A DNA stretch of 64,000 nucleotides from positions 124,001 to 188,000 of the forward strand of contig DATIXG010000072.1 in assembly GCA_035518815.1 (NCBI GenBank), given 5' to 3'. Numbering within the stretch: the stretch's first letter is position 1; each line of letters begins with the position of its first letter. The stretch comes from AG25 sp035518815 (GTDB taxonomy: Bacteria > Gemmatimonadota > Gemmatimonadetes > Gemmatimonadales > GWC2-71-9). The notes beneath the pieces were generated by a model that was not told the origin of the DNA, searched no databases, and saw nothing but the letters and a program-made list of their open reading frames with translations. The translations under genes and the position numbers were made by a program. Of the stretch, positions 42,413 through 50,827 are shown piece after piece.

Positions 42413-43462
42413 ATGCCCTTGCGCCCGCTTTATGGGCACCTCGCGCTGCGTGAGCGCCTAGGCGCCTCGATTCTAGCTGGCCGTCTGCCGCAGGCTATCC
42501 TCCTCGACGGTCCTCATGCCGTCGGGAAGCAGCGGCTGGCCCTTTGGATCGCGCAAGCTCTGTTGTGCGAGGGCCGAGCGGACACCGGGGGGCAACCCTG
42601 CGGATCATGCCAGCCCTGCCGGCTGGTGCTCAGCCTGTCCCATCCCGACGTCCATTGGTTCGTGCCGTTGGAGCCACCAAAGAAGACGGGGGACGCGGAC
42701 CGGCAGGTTGAGATCGTGGAGGAGGCCCTGGGCGAGGAGGTCGCTGCCCGTCGCGAGCAGCCTTTGTATGGTCCGGTGCCCGGTCAGGCCAGCCATGGGA
42801 TCGCCGCCATTCGGCTGCTGGGCCGCCGGCTGCGGCTGACCCCTGCCATGGGCCGGTGGAAGGTATTCATTATTGGAGGAGCTGAGCGCCTCGCAGCTCA
42901 GGCAGCGAATCCTGAGGCGGCGAACGCCTTGCTCAAGGCCCTCGAGGAACCCCCGGCCGACGCCGTGGTAATCCTCGCAGCGGCCGAGCCAAGGACGCTG
43001 CCAGCGACGATCCTGTCTCGCGTAGTGCGTGTGCGCGTGGCACGCGTTCAAGACAGTGTCGTGACAGAATTCGCACAGCGCGAGCTGGGCCTGACATCGC
43101 AAAGTGAGGTGAATCAACGTGTTCGCCTCGCGGATGGGTGCATTGGCAGGCTCCTTGCTCTTGGGGGGCAGCGGGCCGACGGAACAGGCAAGTTGGCAGA
43201 AGCGTTTTTGGGCGCAGTGCGGCAAGGGCCAGCCGCCCGATTTGCCCTGGCCTTGGCGCAGCAGCCGTTTCAGGCCCGCGGGGGATTCACCGCGTTGCTG
43301 GACGACTTGCTAGAGCAGTTGCGCCACGAGGCCCGTGCCGGCGGTGACAGTGGAAGAGTGGTAGCGGCAATGGCCCAGGTACTCGGCGCCCGCGAGCAAG
43401 CACAGGGGAACGTGAATCCCCAGCTCCTGACCGCCGTGATGGCGGACGACCTGGGCGCTTGA
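42413..43462 (+). CDS. holB: DNA polymerase III clamp-loader delta prime type subunit
   Basis: This 349-residue protein follows the delta prime layout: P-loop-like GPHAVGKQ (the final Ser/Thr is Gln, so ATP binding is doubtful, as in E. coli delta prime), a CGSCQPC zinc module, the RLTPAMGRWKVFIIGGAERLAAQAANPEAANALLKALEEPP segment typical of the family, and an SRVVRVRV where SRC is expected. It helps open and load the sliding clamp. ATG 42413 has no ribosome site but a -10-like TACATT just upstream. It is followed by the lytic transglycosylase gene with its own ribosome site. Confidence 0.88.
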   Translation: MPLRPLYGHLALRERLGASILAGRLPQAILLDGPHAVGKQRLALWIAQALLCEGRADTGGQPCGSCQPCRLVLSLSHPDVHWFVPLEPPKKTGDADRQVEIVEEALGEEVAARREQPLYGPVPGQASHGIAAIRLLGRRLRLTPAMGRWKVFIIGGAERLAAQAANPEAANALLKALEEPPADAVVILAAAEPRTLPATILSRVVRVRVARVQDSVVTEFAQRELGLTSQSEVNQRVRLADGCIGRLLALGGQRADGTGKLAEAFLGAVRQGPAARFALALAQQPFQARGGFTALLDDLLEQLRHEARAGGDSGRVVAAMAQVLGAREQAQGNVNPQLLTAVMADDLGA

Positions 43463-43534
43463 CCAGAAGTTGATGCGCGCGTCGTAGCATCCGCTGTGGA
43501 TCCTGCGACGCACTCTATCACGAGGAGTATGACT

Positions 43535-44179
43535 ATGCGTACCAAGACCCGGGGACTGGTGTTGCAGGGAGGGCTCGTCCTTCTCGGCGCCCTGGTCGTG
43601 AGCAGCGTCGGGGGGTGGGCGCGTCGAGCAACTGCCGACGATCAGCCGACCCCGGTGACGGCGCCCGTTCTGCTCAGCGAGTTGCGGACGCTGTCGCAGT
43701 CGCTCGAAGCCACCCGCGGCGAGTTGGCCGTGGCCCGGCTGCAGCTCGAGCGCGCAAACGCCATCATCGATTATTCGACGCACTACAACATCGCAGCAGA
43801 TCTGGCGGCGGCGATCTACGACGTCGCGCTGTCGGAGGGGGTCGACCCCGGCCTGGCGTTCCGTCTGGTGAAGACGGAGTCGGGCTTCAATGTGAACGCA
43901 AAGAGTAAGGTCGGCGCCCTGGGCTTCACCCAGGTGTTGCCGAGCACGGCGCGCCTGTACGAGCCGGGATTGACGAACAAGCAGCTGTTCGAGCGCGGCA
44001 CCAACCTGCGCCTCGGGTTCCGTTACCTGCGGGACCTGCTCGAGCGCTACAACGGTAACCTGCGCCTCGCTCTCCTCGCGTACAACCGCGGGCCGGGCAA
44101 GGTCCAAGAGCTGCTCGATGCCGGGCGTGACCCGCAGAACGGGTACTCGACGGCGGTTCTGCGGGGTTACAAGCGGTAA
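43535..44179 (+). CDS. Soluble lytic transglycosylase (SLT domain, exported)
   Basis: The ribosome site GAGGAG (43522-43527) is seven bases from ATG 43535, so that start is favoured over GTG 43496 and ATG 43529. The 214 residues have a signal anchor (TRGLVLQGGLVLLGALVV), a heptad region, then an SLT domain with catalytic Glu in VKTESGF, GFTQVLPSTARLY and LAYNRGPGKV. It cleaves the MurNAc-GlcNAc bond to 1,6-anhydro ends. It converges on an MltD-like gene with four bases between stops, giving two transglycosylases back to back. Confidence 0.9.
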   Translation: MRTKTRGLVLQGGLVLLGALVVSSVGGWARRATADDQPTPVTAPVLLSELRTLSQSLEATRGELAVARLQLERANAIIDYSTHYNIAADLAAAIYDVALSEGVDPGLAFRLVKTESGFNVNAKSKVGALGFTQVLPSTARLYEPGLTNKQLFERGTNLRLGFRYLRDLLERYNGNLRLALLAYNRGPGKVQELLDAGRDPQNGYSTAVLRGYKR

Positions 44180-44183
44180 GCGA

Positions 44184-45752
44184 CTACCTCGGCGGGATCT
44201 TGATGATCTGACCAGCGTGGATGACTGATCGCGTCGTCAGGTCGTTGTAGTCGAGCAGGGCTCCGAGGGACACCCCATAGCGGCGGGCGATTTCGCTCAA
44301 GGTCTCGCCGCTCTCCACCCGGTGATCTCCACCATCCACTGCGCTCCGCCCGGTCGTCGTCGGGCGGGCGCTGCGGGTGGTGTAGCGCGTCCGTGACTCG
44401 GGGGGCACGGACCACGCCCCGCCGGGCACCACCCGGCCGCTCATCGGGATGATGATCCGCTCTCCCACCTTCAACGCGTGCGGCTTCAGGCTCGGATTCG
44501 CGGTCTGTATCATCGGGACGGTCACGTGATAGCGACGCGCGATGTCCGACAGCGTCTGCCCGCGCGTCACGTAGTGATCGATGAACGTGATACGGGCGGT
44601 CGGCGGCAGCGTGTCGTACCGCGCGGCGACCTGCGTGCCGCGCCCCCGCGGCACGCGCACGGTGATGGCCCGGCCAGGGGGCGTGATGCCCCGGACGAAT
44701 TGCGGATTCAGCTCCAGTAGGGCGTCCACGGTCGTGTCGGCAAGGCGGGCGAGCACGTCCAGCCCGGTGGCATCCTGTACGGAGATCTCATCGAACACGA
44801 GTGGTGCGAGCGGGCGAATGTCGTCGAACCCGTACCGCCCCGGCTGCTTGGCGATGAGGGATGCGGCAATCAATTTCGGCACGTAGTCCCGCGTCTCCCG
44901 TCGCAAGTAGCGCCGGTCAGCCAGCTGGAAGAAGGTGTGGTCGGTAACGGAGTCCGACTCGCCAGGGAGGCGGTTCAGCCCCCGCTCCACGCGCCCAACT
45001 CCGGCATTGTACGCCGCGGCGGCGAGGTACACGCTGCCGCCCAGACGCTCCCGCAAGTCCGCCAGATAGGTGACGGCGGCCTGCGTGGCCTTGTAGGGAT
45101 CACGCCGCTCGTCCACCCAGGGATCAACGGTCAGCCCGTAGAGCCGCCCGGTGGCCGCCATGAACTGCCACATGCCGACCGCTCGCGCCCGGCTGACTGC
45201 GGTGTTGGAGAGGCCGCTCTCGATGAGCGCCAGGTACACCAGGTCTTCCGGGAGCCGCTTCGCGCGCAGCTGCTCCCGGATCATGCCCTCGTAGCGGCCA
45301 AGCCGGGAAAGCCAGATCGCGAACCGATCCTGGGCGTCCACCTGGAAGAACTCGAGATACTCCAGTACGCGCCGGTTGGCAGCGAAGGTGGTGACGTCGA
45401 TATCGAAGGTTGGCTCCCCTGACGGGGCAGCGCCGACAACTGCCCGTCCCTCGTTCGCCCCGAATAGCCGCACCGCCTCTCGTTCGACTTCCTCGCCCCG
45501 CACCGCGGGGGGAGGGGCCGACGTGTCACTCCGGAGCACGGAGGTCCCGGGCTGGTGCAGACTGTCCAGGATGGCTTCGTCGGCAGCCGAGTCGGACCGA
45601 TCCCGCACGGCGGTCACCGGTTCCGCGGGTGAGGGGCTCTGCCCCAGCGGGCCTCCCTCGTGGCGCGAACCGCCGCACCCAGCGAGGCCGAGAACGACCA
45701 CCAAGACCCCGGCGGCCCTCACCGGACTGAAAACCATGCCCCTCCTGCTCAT
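44184..45752 (-). CDS. mltD: MltD-like lytic transglycosylase lipoprotein with LysM domains
   Basis: The 522 residues begin with a lipoprotein signal (VLGLAGC) and a linker. The SLT domain follows with catalytic Glu in ALIESGLSN (near 177) and AVGMWQFMAATGRLYGL. Two C-terminal LysM modules, YVTRGQTLSDIARRYHVT...VGERIIIP (near 390) and RVESGETLSEIARRYGVS...AGQIIKIP (near 475), bind glycan, and a weaker third precedes them. It is anchored in the outer membrane and remodels peptidoglycan. Its start overlaps the stop of the small gene at 45749 (ATGA). Confidence 0.92.
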   Translation of the reverse strand: MSRRGMVFSPVRAAGVLVVVLGLAGCGGSRHEGGPLGQSPSPAEPVTAVRDRSDSAADEAILDSLHQPGTSVLRSDTSAPPPAVRGEEVEREAVRLFGANEGRAVVGAAPSGEPTFDIDVTTFAANRRVLEYLEFFQVDAQDRFAIWLSRLGRYEGMIREQLRAKRLPEDLVYLALIESGLSNTAVSRARAVGMWQFMAATGRLYGLTVDPWVDERRDPYKATQAAVTYLADLRERLGGSVYLAAAAYNAGVGRVERGLNRLPGESDSVTDHTFFQLADRRYLRRETRDYVPKLIAASLIAKQPGRYGFDDIRPLAPLVFDEISVQDATGLDVLARLADTTVDALLELNPQFVRGITPPGRAITVRVPRGRGTQVAARYDTLPPTARITFIDHYVTRGQTLSDIARRYHVTVPMIQTANPSLKPHALKVGERIIIPMSGRVVPGGAWSVPPESRTRYTTRSARPTTTGRSAVDGGDHRVESGETLSEIARRYGVSLGALLDYNDLTTRSVIHAGQIIKIPPR

Positions 45753-46183
45753 CTCGAGTAGTAGTTCCCCAGGATTCGGTTAGTGGCGTTCAGGACAGCA
45801 AGCGCCGCGCCACGCGTCGCATCCCCTTCCGTGAGATAAGACCCCACGAGACGGGACTGCGACCCGTCTGCGCGCGCGGAAAGCGACACGATGATGACGT
45901 TGGCATCGAACGCACGAACCGCCTTCACTCCAAGGATTTCGAACGCGAGCTTGGGCTTGACTGCTTTCTCGAGAGCCTGGACGGTCGCGGCAGCCGAGCA
46001 GCGAAGCTCCCCCGCCTGCGAGATCACGCCTTCGGCCTCCCCGACAAACTCCCGGCCATCCGACCAGGACAGCACAACCCGGGACCGGCAGCGCCCGTTC
46101 GGGAGCCGCTCGAACCGGAAGTCATGAAACCGGAGACGCTCGGCCTGGCGGGGGCCTTCCGGGGGAGGAGCTGTCGCGGGCAC
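45749..46183 (-). CDS. Conserved-looking protein of unknown function (144 aa)
   Basis: A Pro-rich start leads into a compact alpha/beta domain: FERLPNGRCRSRVVLSWSDGREFVGEAEG, then RCSAAATVQALEKAV and FEILGVKAVRAFDANVIIVSLSARADG, ending LVGSYLTEGDATRGAALAVLNATNRI. The end weakly recalls the LeuA-type regulatory domain, but I would not assign it. It is third in a minus-strand string of small genes (46685, 46431, 46183) leading into the mltD-like gene, with one to four base overlaps, so it is expressed with them. Confidence 0.6.
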   Translation of the reverse strand: MPATAPPPEGPRQAERLRFHDFRFERLPNGRCRSRVVLSWSDGREFVGEAEGVISQAGELRCSAAATVQALEKAVKPKLAFEILGVKAVRAFDANVIIVSLSARADGSQSRLVGSYLTEGDATRGAALAVLNATNRILGNYYSR

Positions 46184-46431
46184 TAGTCGAACCGCACTTC
46201 GATCTGCTGCCGCGATGACGCATCTTGAGGCGCCTCAACGACATCCACCTCGAGCCGCGGCCGGCCCTGGTCGTCCTGATCCGCGGAAACGACGAGGATG
46301 ACGCCGCTGTCGAGCTCGACCTTCAGATGCCGCATGTCCGACCGCACCGTGACCTCCCGTACGCCTTCCCCGCGCAACCGCGCGACCGCCGCAACGATGC
46401 GGCGCAGGTCGTGCAACCCCACGGGGCTCAT
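46183..46431 (-). CDS. Small protein of unknown function (82 aa)
   Basis: MSPVGLHDLRRIVAAVARLR precedes a strand-rich part with paired acidic residues (VVSADQDDQGRPRLEVDVVEAPQ). No signal or membrane segment is visible, so it is cytoplasmic. It overlaps the previous gene by four bases and the next by one, and so is in the same operon as the 144-residue protein. I do not recognise a family. Confidence 0.55.
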   Translation of the reverse strand: MSPVGLHDLRRIVAAVARLRGEGVREVTVRSDMRHLKVELDSGVILVVSADQDDQGRPRLEVDVVEAPQDASSRQQIEVRFD

Positions 46432-46685
46432 GCCAGGCGGTTGGCGAGAAGCTGCGACAGGGCGGTGTCGGGAATCCGCTCAGCCTGGATGAACAGGGAC
46501 GACTTGGACGTAGCCTCCAGCGGGTAAGGGGTCCATACCGCCTGCCCCCGCGGTTGCTGCGACGCCATGCGAAATGCCAGCACCAGCTGCCAGGATGCGG
46601 TGGTCGCCGTGCGCTCCGCGACGGCATCCACGTGCCACACCTGGTCGCCGTGGGCGATGACCCTCCAAGGCACGTCCCACCTCAC
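46428..46685 (-). CDS. Small protein of unknown function (85 aa)
   Basis: It starts at GTG 46685. WRVIAHGDQVWHVDAVAER, then SWQLVLAFR and a polar C-terminus: an all-beta-like pattern with no signal peptide. It resembles a small ligand-binding or scaffold protein but I cannot name it. It is the first gene of the four-gene minus-strand unit ending in the mltD-like gene and has a plausible promoter. Confidence 0.55.
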   Translation of the reverse strand: MRWDVPWRVIAHGDQVWHVDAVAERTATTASWQLVLAFRMASQQPRGQAVWTPYPLEATSKSSLFIQAERIPDTALSQLLANRLA

Positions 46686-46702
46686 TGGGGTGTTGGCGCC
46701 CG

Positions 46703-46732
46703 AATATGTGTTCTAACCTAAAGTCCGGTCAA
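46703..46732 (-). promoter_or_regulatory. Promoter of the small-gene/mltD-like operon
   Basis: On the minus strand TTGACC (plus 46727-46732) and CATATT (plus 46703-46708) are 18 bases apart. The GTG start of the 85-residue gene is at 46685, giving a leader of about ten bases. Confidence 0.45.
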
Positions 46733-46747
46733 TAGTTGGATGGACAG

Positions 46748-46777
46748 ACCCCGCCTAAACCGACCATTCTGCGGGGT
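46748..46777. other. Hairpin between the ilvE-like gene and the small-gene operon
   Basis: ACCCCGC (46748-46754) pairs with GCGGGGT (46771-46777) with a 16-base loop. It lies downstream of the aminotransferase on the minus strand and may terminate that transcript; no T-run follows in that direction. Confidence 0.35.
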
Positions 46778-46819
46778 GGGCGGAAGCACCCAAGTTGCGG
46801 AGTGGGGCGACTTAAGGGG

Positions 46820-47683
46820 TCAGTCGCCCCGGGTGGCGAGGGCCTTGAAGCGCCGGGCCAACTCCCGGGTCACCGGGCCAGGCACCCCCGCCCCGATGGT
46901 CCGAGCGTCTACTTTGGTGACCCCGATGACCTCGGCGGCCGTGCCCGTGAGGAAGACCTCATCCGCGGTGTAGAGATCATACCGGTTCAGCGGCACTTCC
47001 TCTGTGACGTAGGTTGCCTCCCGTGCCAGCTCGAGCACGGCGTCGCGGGTCACGCCGCGCAGGATTCCCGCGTAGACGGGCGGCGTCTTGATCGTTCCGT
47101 TCGTCACGACGAAGATGTTCTCACCACTCGCCTCCGCCACGAACCCGGCGGGGTCGAGCATGATGATGTCGTCGACGCCCGCAGCGATGCCTTCCACCTT
47201 GGCGAGGATGTGAGCCAAGTAGTTGAGGGACTTCACACGCGGTGATACGCTCTCCCGATGATGAATCGGGGTCGCGGACGAGATGACGACCAGTCCCTTG
47301 TCGTAGCGGTCGGCTGGCCACAGCGCGATGTCGTCCACGATACAGATGATCGATGGCTTGGGGCACTTGCGGGGATCGAGCCCAAGGTCGCCGACACCGC
47401 GGGTAACGATCAACCGGATGTAGCAGTCCTGGAGCCCGCTCTTCGCGACCGCCTCCTCCATGAGGCGGCCCATCTCCTTGCGGGCCAGTGGGATCTCGAG
47501 CCACACCGCCTTTGCGGAGGCATAGAGGCGGTCGAGGTGTTTCTCGACGCGAAAGATGCGCCGGTTGTACACCCGAATCCCTTCGAACACGCCGTCGCCG
47601 TACAGCAAACCGTGATCGAACACCGAGACCTTGGCGTTCGCCTTGTCGTAGTACTGCCCGTCAATCCAGATCGTCGCTGACAT
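46820..47683 (-). CDS. ilvE: Branched-chain amino acid aminotransferase (class IV PLP)
   Basis: ATG 47683 (MSATIWIDGQYY) is chosen over an in-frame codon at 47710. The 287 residues have FDHGLLYGDGVFEGIRVY, the PLP lysine in RVKSLNYLAHI (near 153), EASGENIFVV and the phosphate loop LTGTAAEV. This matches class IV aminotransferases of the IlvE type, which transfer the final amino group to leucine, isoleucine and valine. D-amino-acid and ADC lyase members of the fold are less likely given the EASGENIF and GILRGVTRD signatures. Confidence 0.92.
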   Translation of the reverse strand: MSATIWIDGQYYDKANAKVSVFDHGLLYGDGVFEGIRVYNRRIFRVEKHLDRLYASAKAVWLEIPLARKEMGRLMEEAVAKSGLQDCYIRLIVTRGVGDLGLDPRKCPKPSIICIVDDIALWPADRYDKGLVVISSATPIHHRESVSPRVKSLNYLAHILAKVEGIAAGVDDIIMLDPAGFVAEASGENIFVVTNGTIKTPPVYAGILRGVTRDAVLELAREATYVTEEVPLNRYDLYTADEVFLTGTAAEVIGVTKVDARTIGAGVPGPVTRELARRFKALATRGD

Positions 47684-47792
47684 AGTTTGGGAAAGATGGT
47701 GCCGCGACACGGTCTAAAAAAGGGGGACGGGGACGTGGGAACCCGTCCGCTTCGGGGTTGCTTGGGGAAATAGGGCCAACCAGGAGCCAAGA

Positions 47793-48167
47793 GTGTGGAC
47801 CAAGAGGCGATTCGATGCCATTCTGCGGCAGCGCTGCCCTGTGTGCCTCGAAGGCCCGATGTTTTCGGGGCCGTTCAGGATGGCCGTTCGGTGCCCCAGG
47901 TGCGGTCATCAGTTCGAGCGGGAGACGGGGTTCTTCCAGGGCGCCATGTACGTCTCCTGGGCGCTCGGCGTGGGCACGTTCGCCGCGCTGGCGCTCGCGT
48001 CGAGTTGGCTTCTGGCCCCGCTGATCAGCCTGCCGCTGGCCTTGGCCGTCGCGCTCGGGGCCTATCTGCCCATCGTCCCGGTGATCTTTCGCTATTCGCG
48101 TGTGATCTGGGCCCACGTCAACATCGGGACGCGCGACACATCAGATGAACGGCCTGGCGAAGGGTAG
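47793..48167 (+). CDS. DUF983 zinc-ribbon membrane protein
   Basis: This 124-residue protein starts at GTG 47793 with AGGAG at 47782-47786. The RCPVCLEGPMF and CPRCGHQFERETGFFQGAMY pattern is the DUF983 zinc ribbon, followed by two membrane segments (about 52-72 and 77-97). DUF983 proteins occur near cytochrome oxidase or thiol enzymes but have no settled role. Confidence 0.85.
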   Translation: MWTKRRFDAILRQRCPVCLEGPMFSGPFRMAVRCPRCGHQFERETGFFQGAMYVSWALGVGTFAALALASSWLLAPLISLPLALAVALGAYLPIVPVIFRYSRVIWAHVNIGTRDTSDERPGEG

Positions 48168-48233
48168 GGCTCATTCGCGGGAGTCCGGGTTACGAAGGGG
48201 AGTGGGTTCGTTCGGGACGTTCGAGGAGGGACC

Positions 48234-48419
48234 ATGACGTTTGAGCGTGCGTTCGCGTTGATCGGTGCAGCGGGAGTTTCCTTCTGTCTCAGCGCAAGTT
48301 TCCTTCCGGCGGCGAAAGCGTTCGTGCGGTGGCAGCTCGACAGGCAGGAGCGCAAGCGTGCGCTCGCGGGGATCTTGCGGGACAGCATGCAGGTCGTGGA
48401 CGGACGAGCGGAGCGGTGA
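48234..48419 (+). CDS. Small membrane protein (61 aa)
   Basis: The GAGGAGGG ribosome site (48223-48230) sits three bases before ATG 48234, supporting a real gene. The sequence is one hydrophobic segment (FALIGAAGVSFCLSASFLP) and a basic cytoplasmic tail. It lies directly before tRNA-Lys, which is on the opposite strand. The function is unknown. Confidence 0.55.
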   Translation: MTFERAFALIGAAGVSFCLSASFLPAAKAFVRWQLDRQERKRALAGILRDSMQVVDGRAER

Positions 48420-48425
48420 GGGACG

Positions 48426-48498
48426 TGACCCGGGCGGGGATCGAACCCGCGGCCTGCGGATTAAAAGTCCGCTGCTCTACCAACTGAGCTACCGGGTC
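48426..48498 (-). tRNA. tRNA-Lys (TTT)
   Basis: On the minus strand the acceptor GACCCGG (48498-48492) pairs with CCGGGTC (48433-48427), discriminator A. The anticodon loop CTTTTAA gives anticodon TTT (48465-48463), reading AAA/AAG. The T-arm GCGGG-TTCGATC-CCCGC and the D-arm are regular. CCA is not encoded. Confidence 0.97.
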
Positions 48499-48566
48499 GC
48501 AACCAGACCAAACTAGTTGCCCTGCCCGGCTTTGTGCTACGGCATCGACTGCGAACGAGATTGAGG

Positions 48567-48609
48567 TGAGCGGAGCGTGGCGCCCAGACGGCCGCCACGC
48601 TCTCGCTCA
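48567..48609 (-). terminator. Strong inverted repeat after the beta-propeller gene
   Basis: TGAGCG plus GAGCGTGGC (48567-48581) pairs with GCCACGCTC, a one-base bulge and CGCTCA (48594-48609), so the stem is 15 bp. It lies 31 bases beyond the minus-strand stop at 48640 and can end that transcript. It has no clean T-run and may act bidirectionally. Confidence 0.6.
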
Positions 48610-48639
48610 GGTGGGCTGCCCTCTACGTCTCCGGACGGA

Positions 48640-50658
48640 TCAGAGTCGGTACCCGACGATGGTCGTCGGAGCGGTCCGCAGAAACAGCATCCCGGCGACA
48701 TCATCCACGGCGTAGACCGGCTCGCGCTCCTTGCCCAGCAACACCCGCGAGCGCGCCTGCGCGTTGTCCTTGTCGATCTGGAGCAGGATGTTGCCGTTGC
48801 CATCGGGCGCCCGCGTCAGCATGAAGACCGATCCGGGCACCGTGAGCGAGGCCTTGAAGCGCTTCGTCGCGAGCGCCGCCGACTGGTGCGAGTACCCCGC
48901 GAGCTGGGCCCCGCCGGTGGTGTAGGCCGACGCGACCTGCCCGTAGATACGGCGCGCGGTCGTGTCGGTCGCCGTGCGCGACGCCTGGGCGAACGCGTCC
49001 CCGTACGACGACGCCGCGGCGCCGTACAGACCGGCGCGCACCGCGTCCAGACGGTGCAGCGCCCGTAACAGGCCGGGCAGCTGCGGCGCCGGATTGTACA
49101 CCTGCTGCTTGACCTGTCCGTCGCGCCCGACCAACACGAGGTTCTGCGGCGAGATGAGGACGATCCCCGCGCTCCGCATCTCCATGTCCGTGGGGTCCTC
49201 GTCGCCCTGTAGCCTGATCTCAGCACTCAACGCCCGGAAGGTTCCGGCGTCGCGATCCACAGCGTAGAGGCGGTGGTCGCGGTTCGCGAACACGTACATC
49301 GTCCGCCCCTCGGCGGCATGGTGCAGGTAGTAGCGCTCGGCGTCGTAGCCCGATGCGCTCATCGGCTTGCCGCTCTCGATCGCATCCTTGAACTTGAGCT
49401 CACCCTTCGCGAGGTCGACGAAATTGACCTCGGCGTTCGTGACTGAGTCGGGGTGCGTCACATAGAGCAGGCCCGCCGGCGTCAACTCCGCATAGCTCAG
49501 CTGCCCCTTGATCTTCACGTCCTTCTTCAACCGCAGTGTCGCGGTCGCAACGTCCAACACGTTGACGAACGTCTTCGACTCGGCGTCCACCTCCAGAACA
49601 GCGGCGTCGCCCGTGATGATCGCGTCCGTCACGTTACCGCGCATGTGCACCGGCTTGGGCGCGATGGTCGTGCCGTCGGCGTAGCGGGCGACGTTGAGCC
49701 CCGTCTGCACGACGCCGTTCACCACCTTGCGGCTACCTGATAGCTCGCCCTCGGGCGCTCCCTCGGGGAGCATGATGATCCCTGCCGGGTGCTGCACGAT
49801 GTCGCTGATCCACCCGTCGACCTTCGCGGGCTGCGCCCAGAGCGCCTGACCGTCAGTCAGGCGGTACGCCATGAGGCGGTCGTCGAAACTCACGTATATG
49901 CGGTCAGCCTGAGCAACCGACGGGTACAGCCGCACGTGCCGGGCGATGTTGCCCGTTTTCCCGGTCGCGAGCGTTGCCGACCAGCGGATGGCGCCGTTCC
50001 GGGCGTCAATCGCCCGGAGGCCGGTGAGGGTGTGGACGACGATCATGTCGGGGCCGGCCTGCAGGACTTCGAGCGCGGTGCCTTCGGATGCGGCGCGGAC
50101 CAACCCCTGCATGAGGCCGCCCAAGCCCTTCTTCTTCGGCTCGGTTTGTTCGAACAGCGTCTCGTTCGTCCACCGCTGCTGGCCCGTGGCGAGATCGTAC
50201 AGCGCCACCACCGGCGGACCGTTGGCGCGGCGGCCGTGGACGAGCAGTGTGCCGGTTTGCGGCAAGACGCGGCGCGTCACGACCTGCACGAGCGCCAGGC
50301 GCCGCGAGTCGAATACGGTCGAGCCCGTCACGGGGTCGAAGATCTCGAGCAGACCCGGTCGCGCCGCTTCCATCAGGAGCGACCCCTCGACGATGCGGAC
50401 GCTGTCGGGTGGCAAGCCGCCGAGCTCCGTTTTGGTCCACGCGACCTGGCCGCGGTCCATGTCGACGCCGGCGAGAGCGGCGTCGGTCGAGACGAGCAGC
50501 CCACCCGCCGGCGTGACCTGCTGCCAGCGGATATCCCCGCGCATCTGGAGCGTCCACGCGGGAGTCGCACCGGGCGCCTGCGAATGGGCGGCTGCGGTCG
50601 AAATGAGAGCGACGAGCAGGCACAGCAGGAACGAACGACGGCCGAAGACGGCAATCAT
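48640..50658 (-). CDS. Exported PQQ-repeat-like beta-propeller protein
   Basis: Start 50658 (MIAVFGRRSFLLCLL) follows a GGGGGAAG ribosome site; an upstream in-frame ATG at 50709 has none. The signal peptide ends AAAHSQA. The 672 residues carry repeating blades of the PQQ/WD type, for example VALYDLATGQQRW, GLRAIDARNGAIRWSA, MAYRLTDGQALW and HRLYAVDRDAGTF. Such proteins act as periplasmic scaffolds or quinone-dependent dehydrogenases, but I see no cytochrome or PQQ-site motifs, so a scaffold role is more likely. It diverges from the Cys/His protein at 50828. A decayed copy of its C-terminus lies at 55720. Confidence 0.75.
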   Translation of the reverse strand: MIAVFGRRSFLLCLLVALISTAAAHSQAPGATPAWTLQMRGDIRWQQVTPAGGLLVSTDAALAGVDMDRGQVAWTKTELGGLPPDSVRIVEGSLLMEAARPGLLEIFDPVTGSTVFDSRRLALVQVVTRRVLPQTGTLLVHGRRANGPPVVALYDLATGQQRWTNETLFEQTEPKKKGLGGLMQGLVRAASEGTALEVLQAGPDMIVVHTLTGLRAIDARNGAIRWSATLATGKTGNIARHVRLYPSVAQADRIYVSFDDRLMAYRLTDGQALWAQPAKVDGWISDIVQHPAGIIMLPEGAPEGELSGSRKVVNGVVQTGLNVARYADGTTIAPKPVHMRGNVTDAIITGDAAVLEVDAESKTFVNVLDVATATLRLKKDVKIKGQLSYAELTPAGLLYVTHPDSVTNAEVNFVDLAKGELKFKDAIESGKPMSASGYDAERYYLHHAAEGRTMYVFANRDHRLYAVDRDAGTFRALSAEIRLQGDEDPTDMEMRSAGIVLISPQNLVLVGRDGQVKQQVYNPAPQLPGLLRALHRLDAVRAGLYGAAASSYGDAFAQASRTATDTTARRIYGQVASAYTTGGAQLAGYSHQSAALATKRFKASLTVPGSVFMLTRAPDGNGNILLQIDKDNAQARSRVLLGKEREPVYAVDDVAGMLFLRTAPTTIVGYRL

Positions 50659-50792
50659 GACTTCCCCCTGAGTCAGTGGGCCCAGGGCGCGGGGCATATA
50701 TCCCCCCACGAGGACGCGGAGCGCAAGAGCAACCCGTCAGGCGTGAGCTACGACACACTTGCCGGACCATACTCTGCATCTCGAAACATTTG

Positions 50793-50821
50793 TTGCAGTT
50801 CCGAGCCTCCCCTCTTATCCT
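50793..50821 (+). promoter_or_regulatory. Promoter of Cys/His protein B with leaderless geometry
   Basis: TTGCAG (50793-50798) and TATCCT (50816-50821) are separated by 17 bases. The ATG at 50828 is seven bases after the -10, where the transcript should begin. No ribosome site is present. Confidence 0.55.
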
Positions 50822-50827
50822 GTGTCC

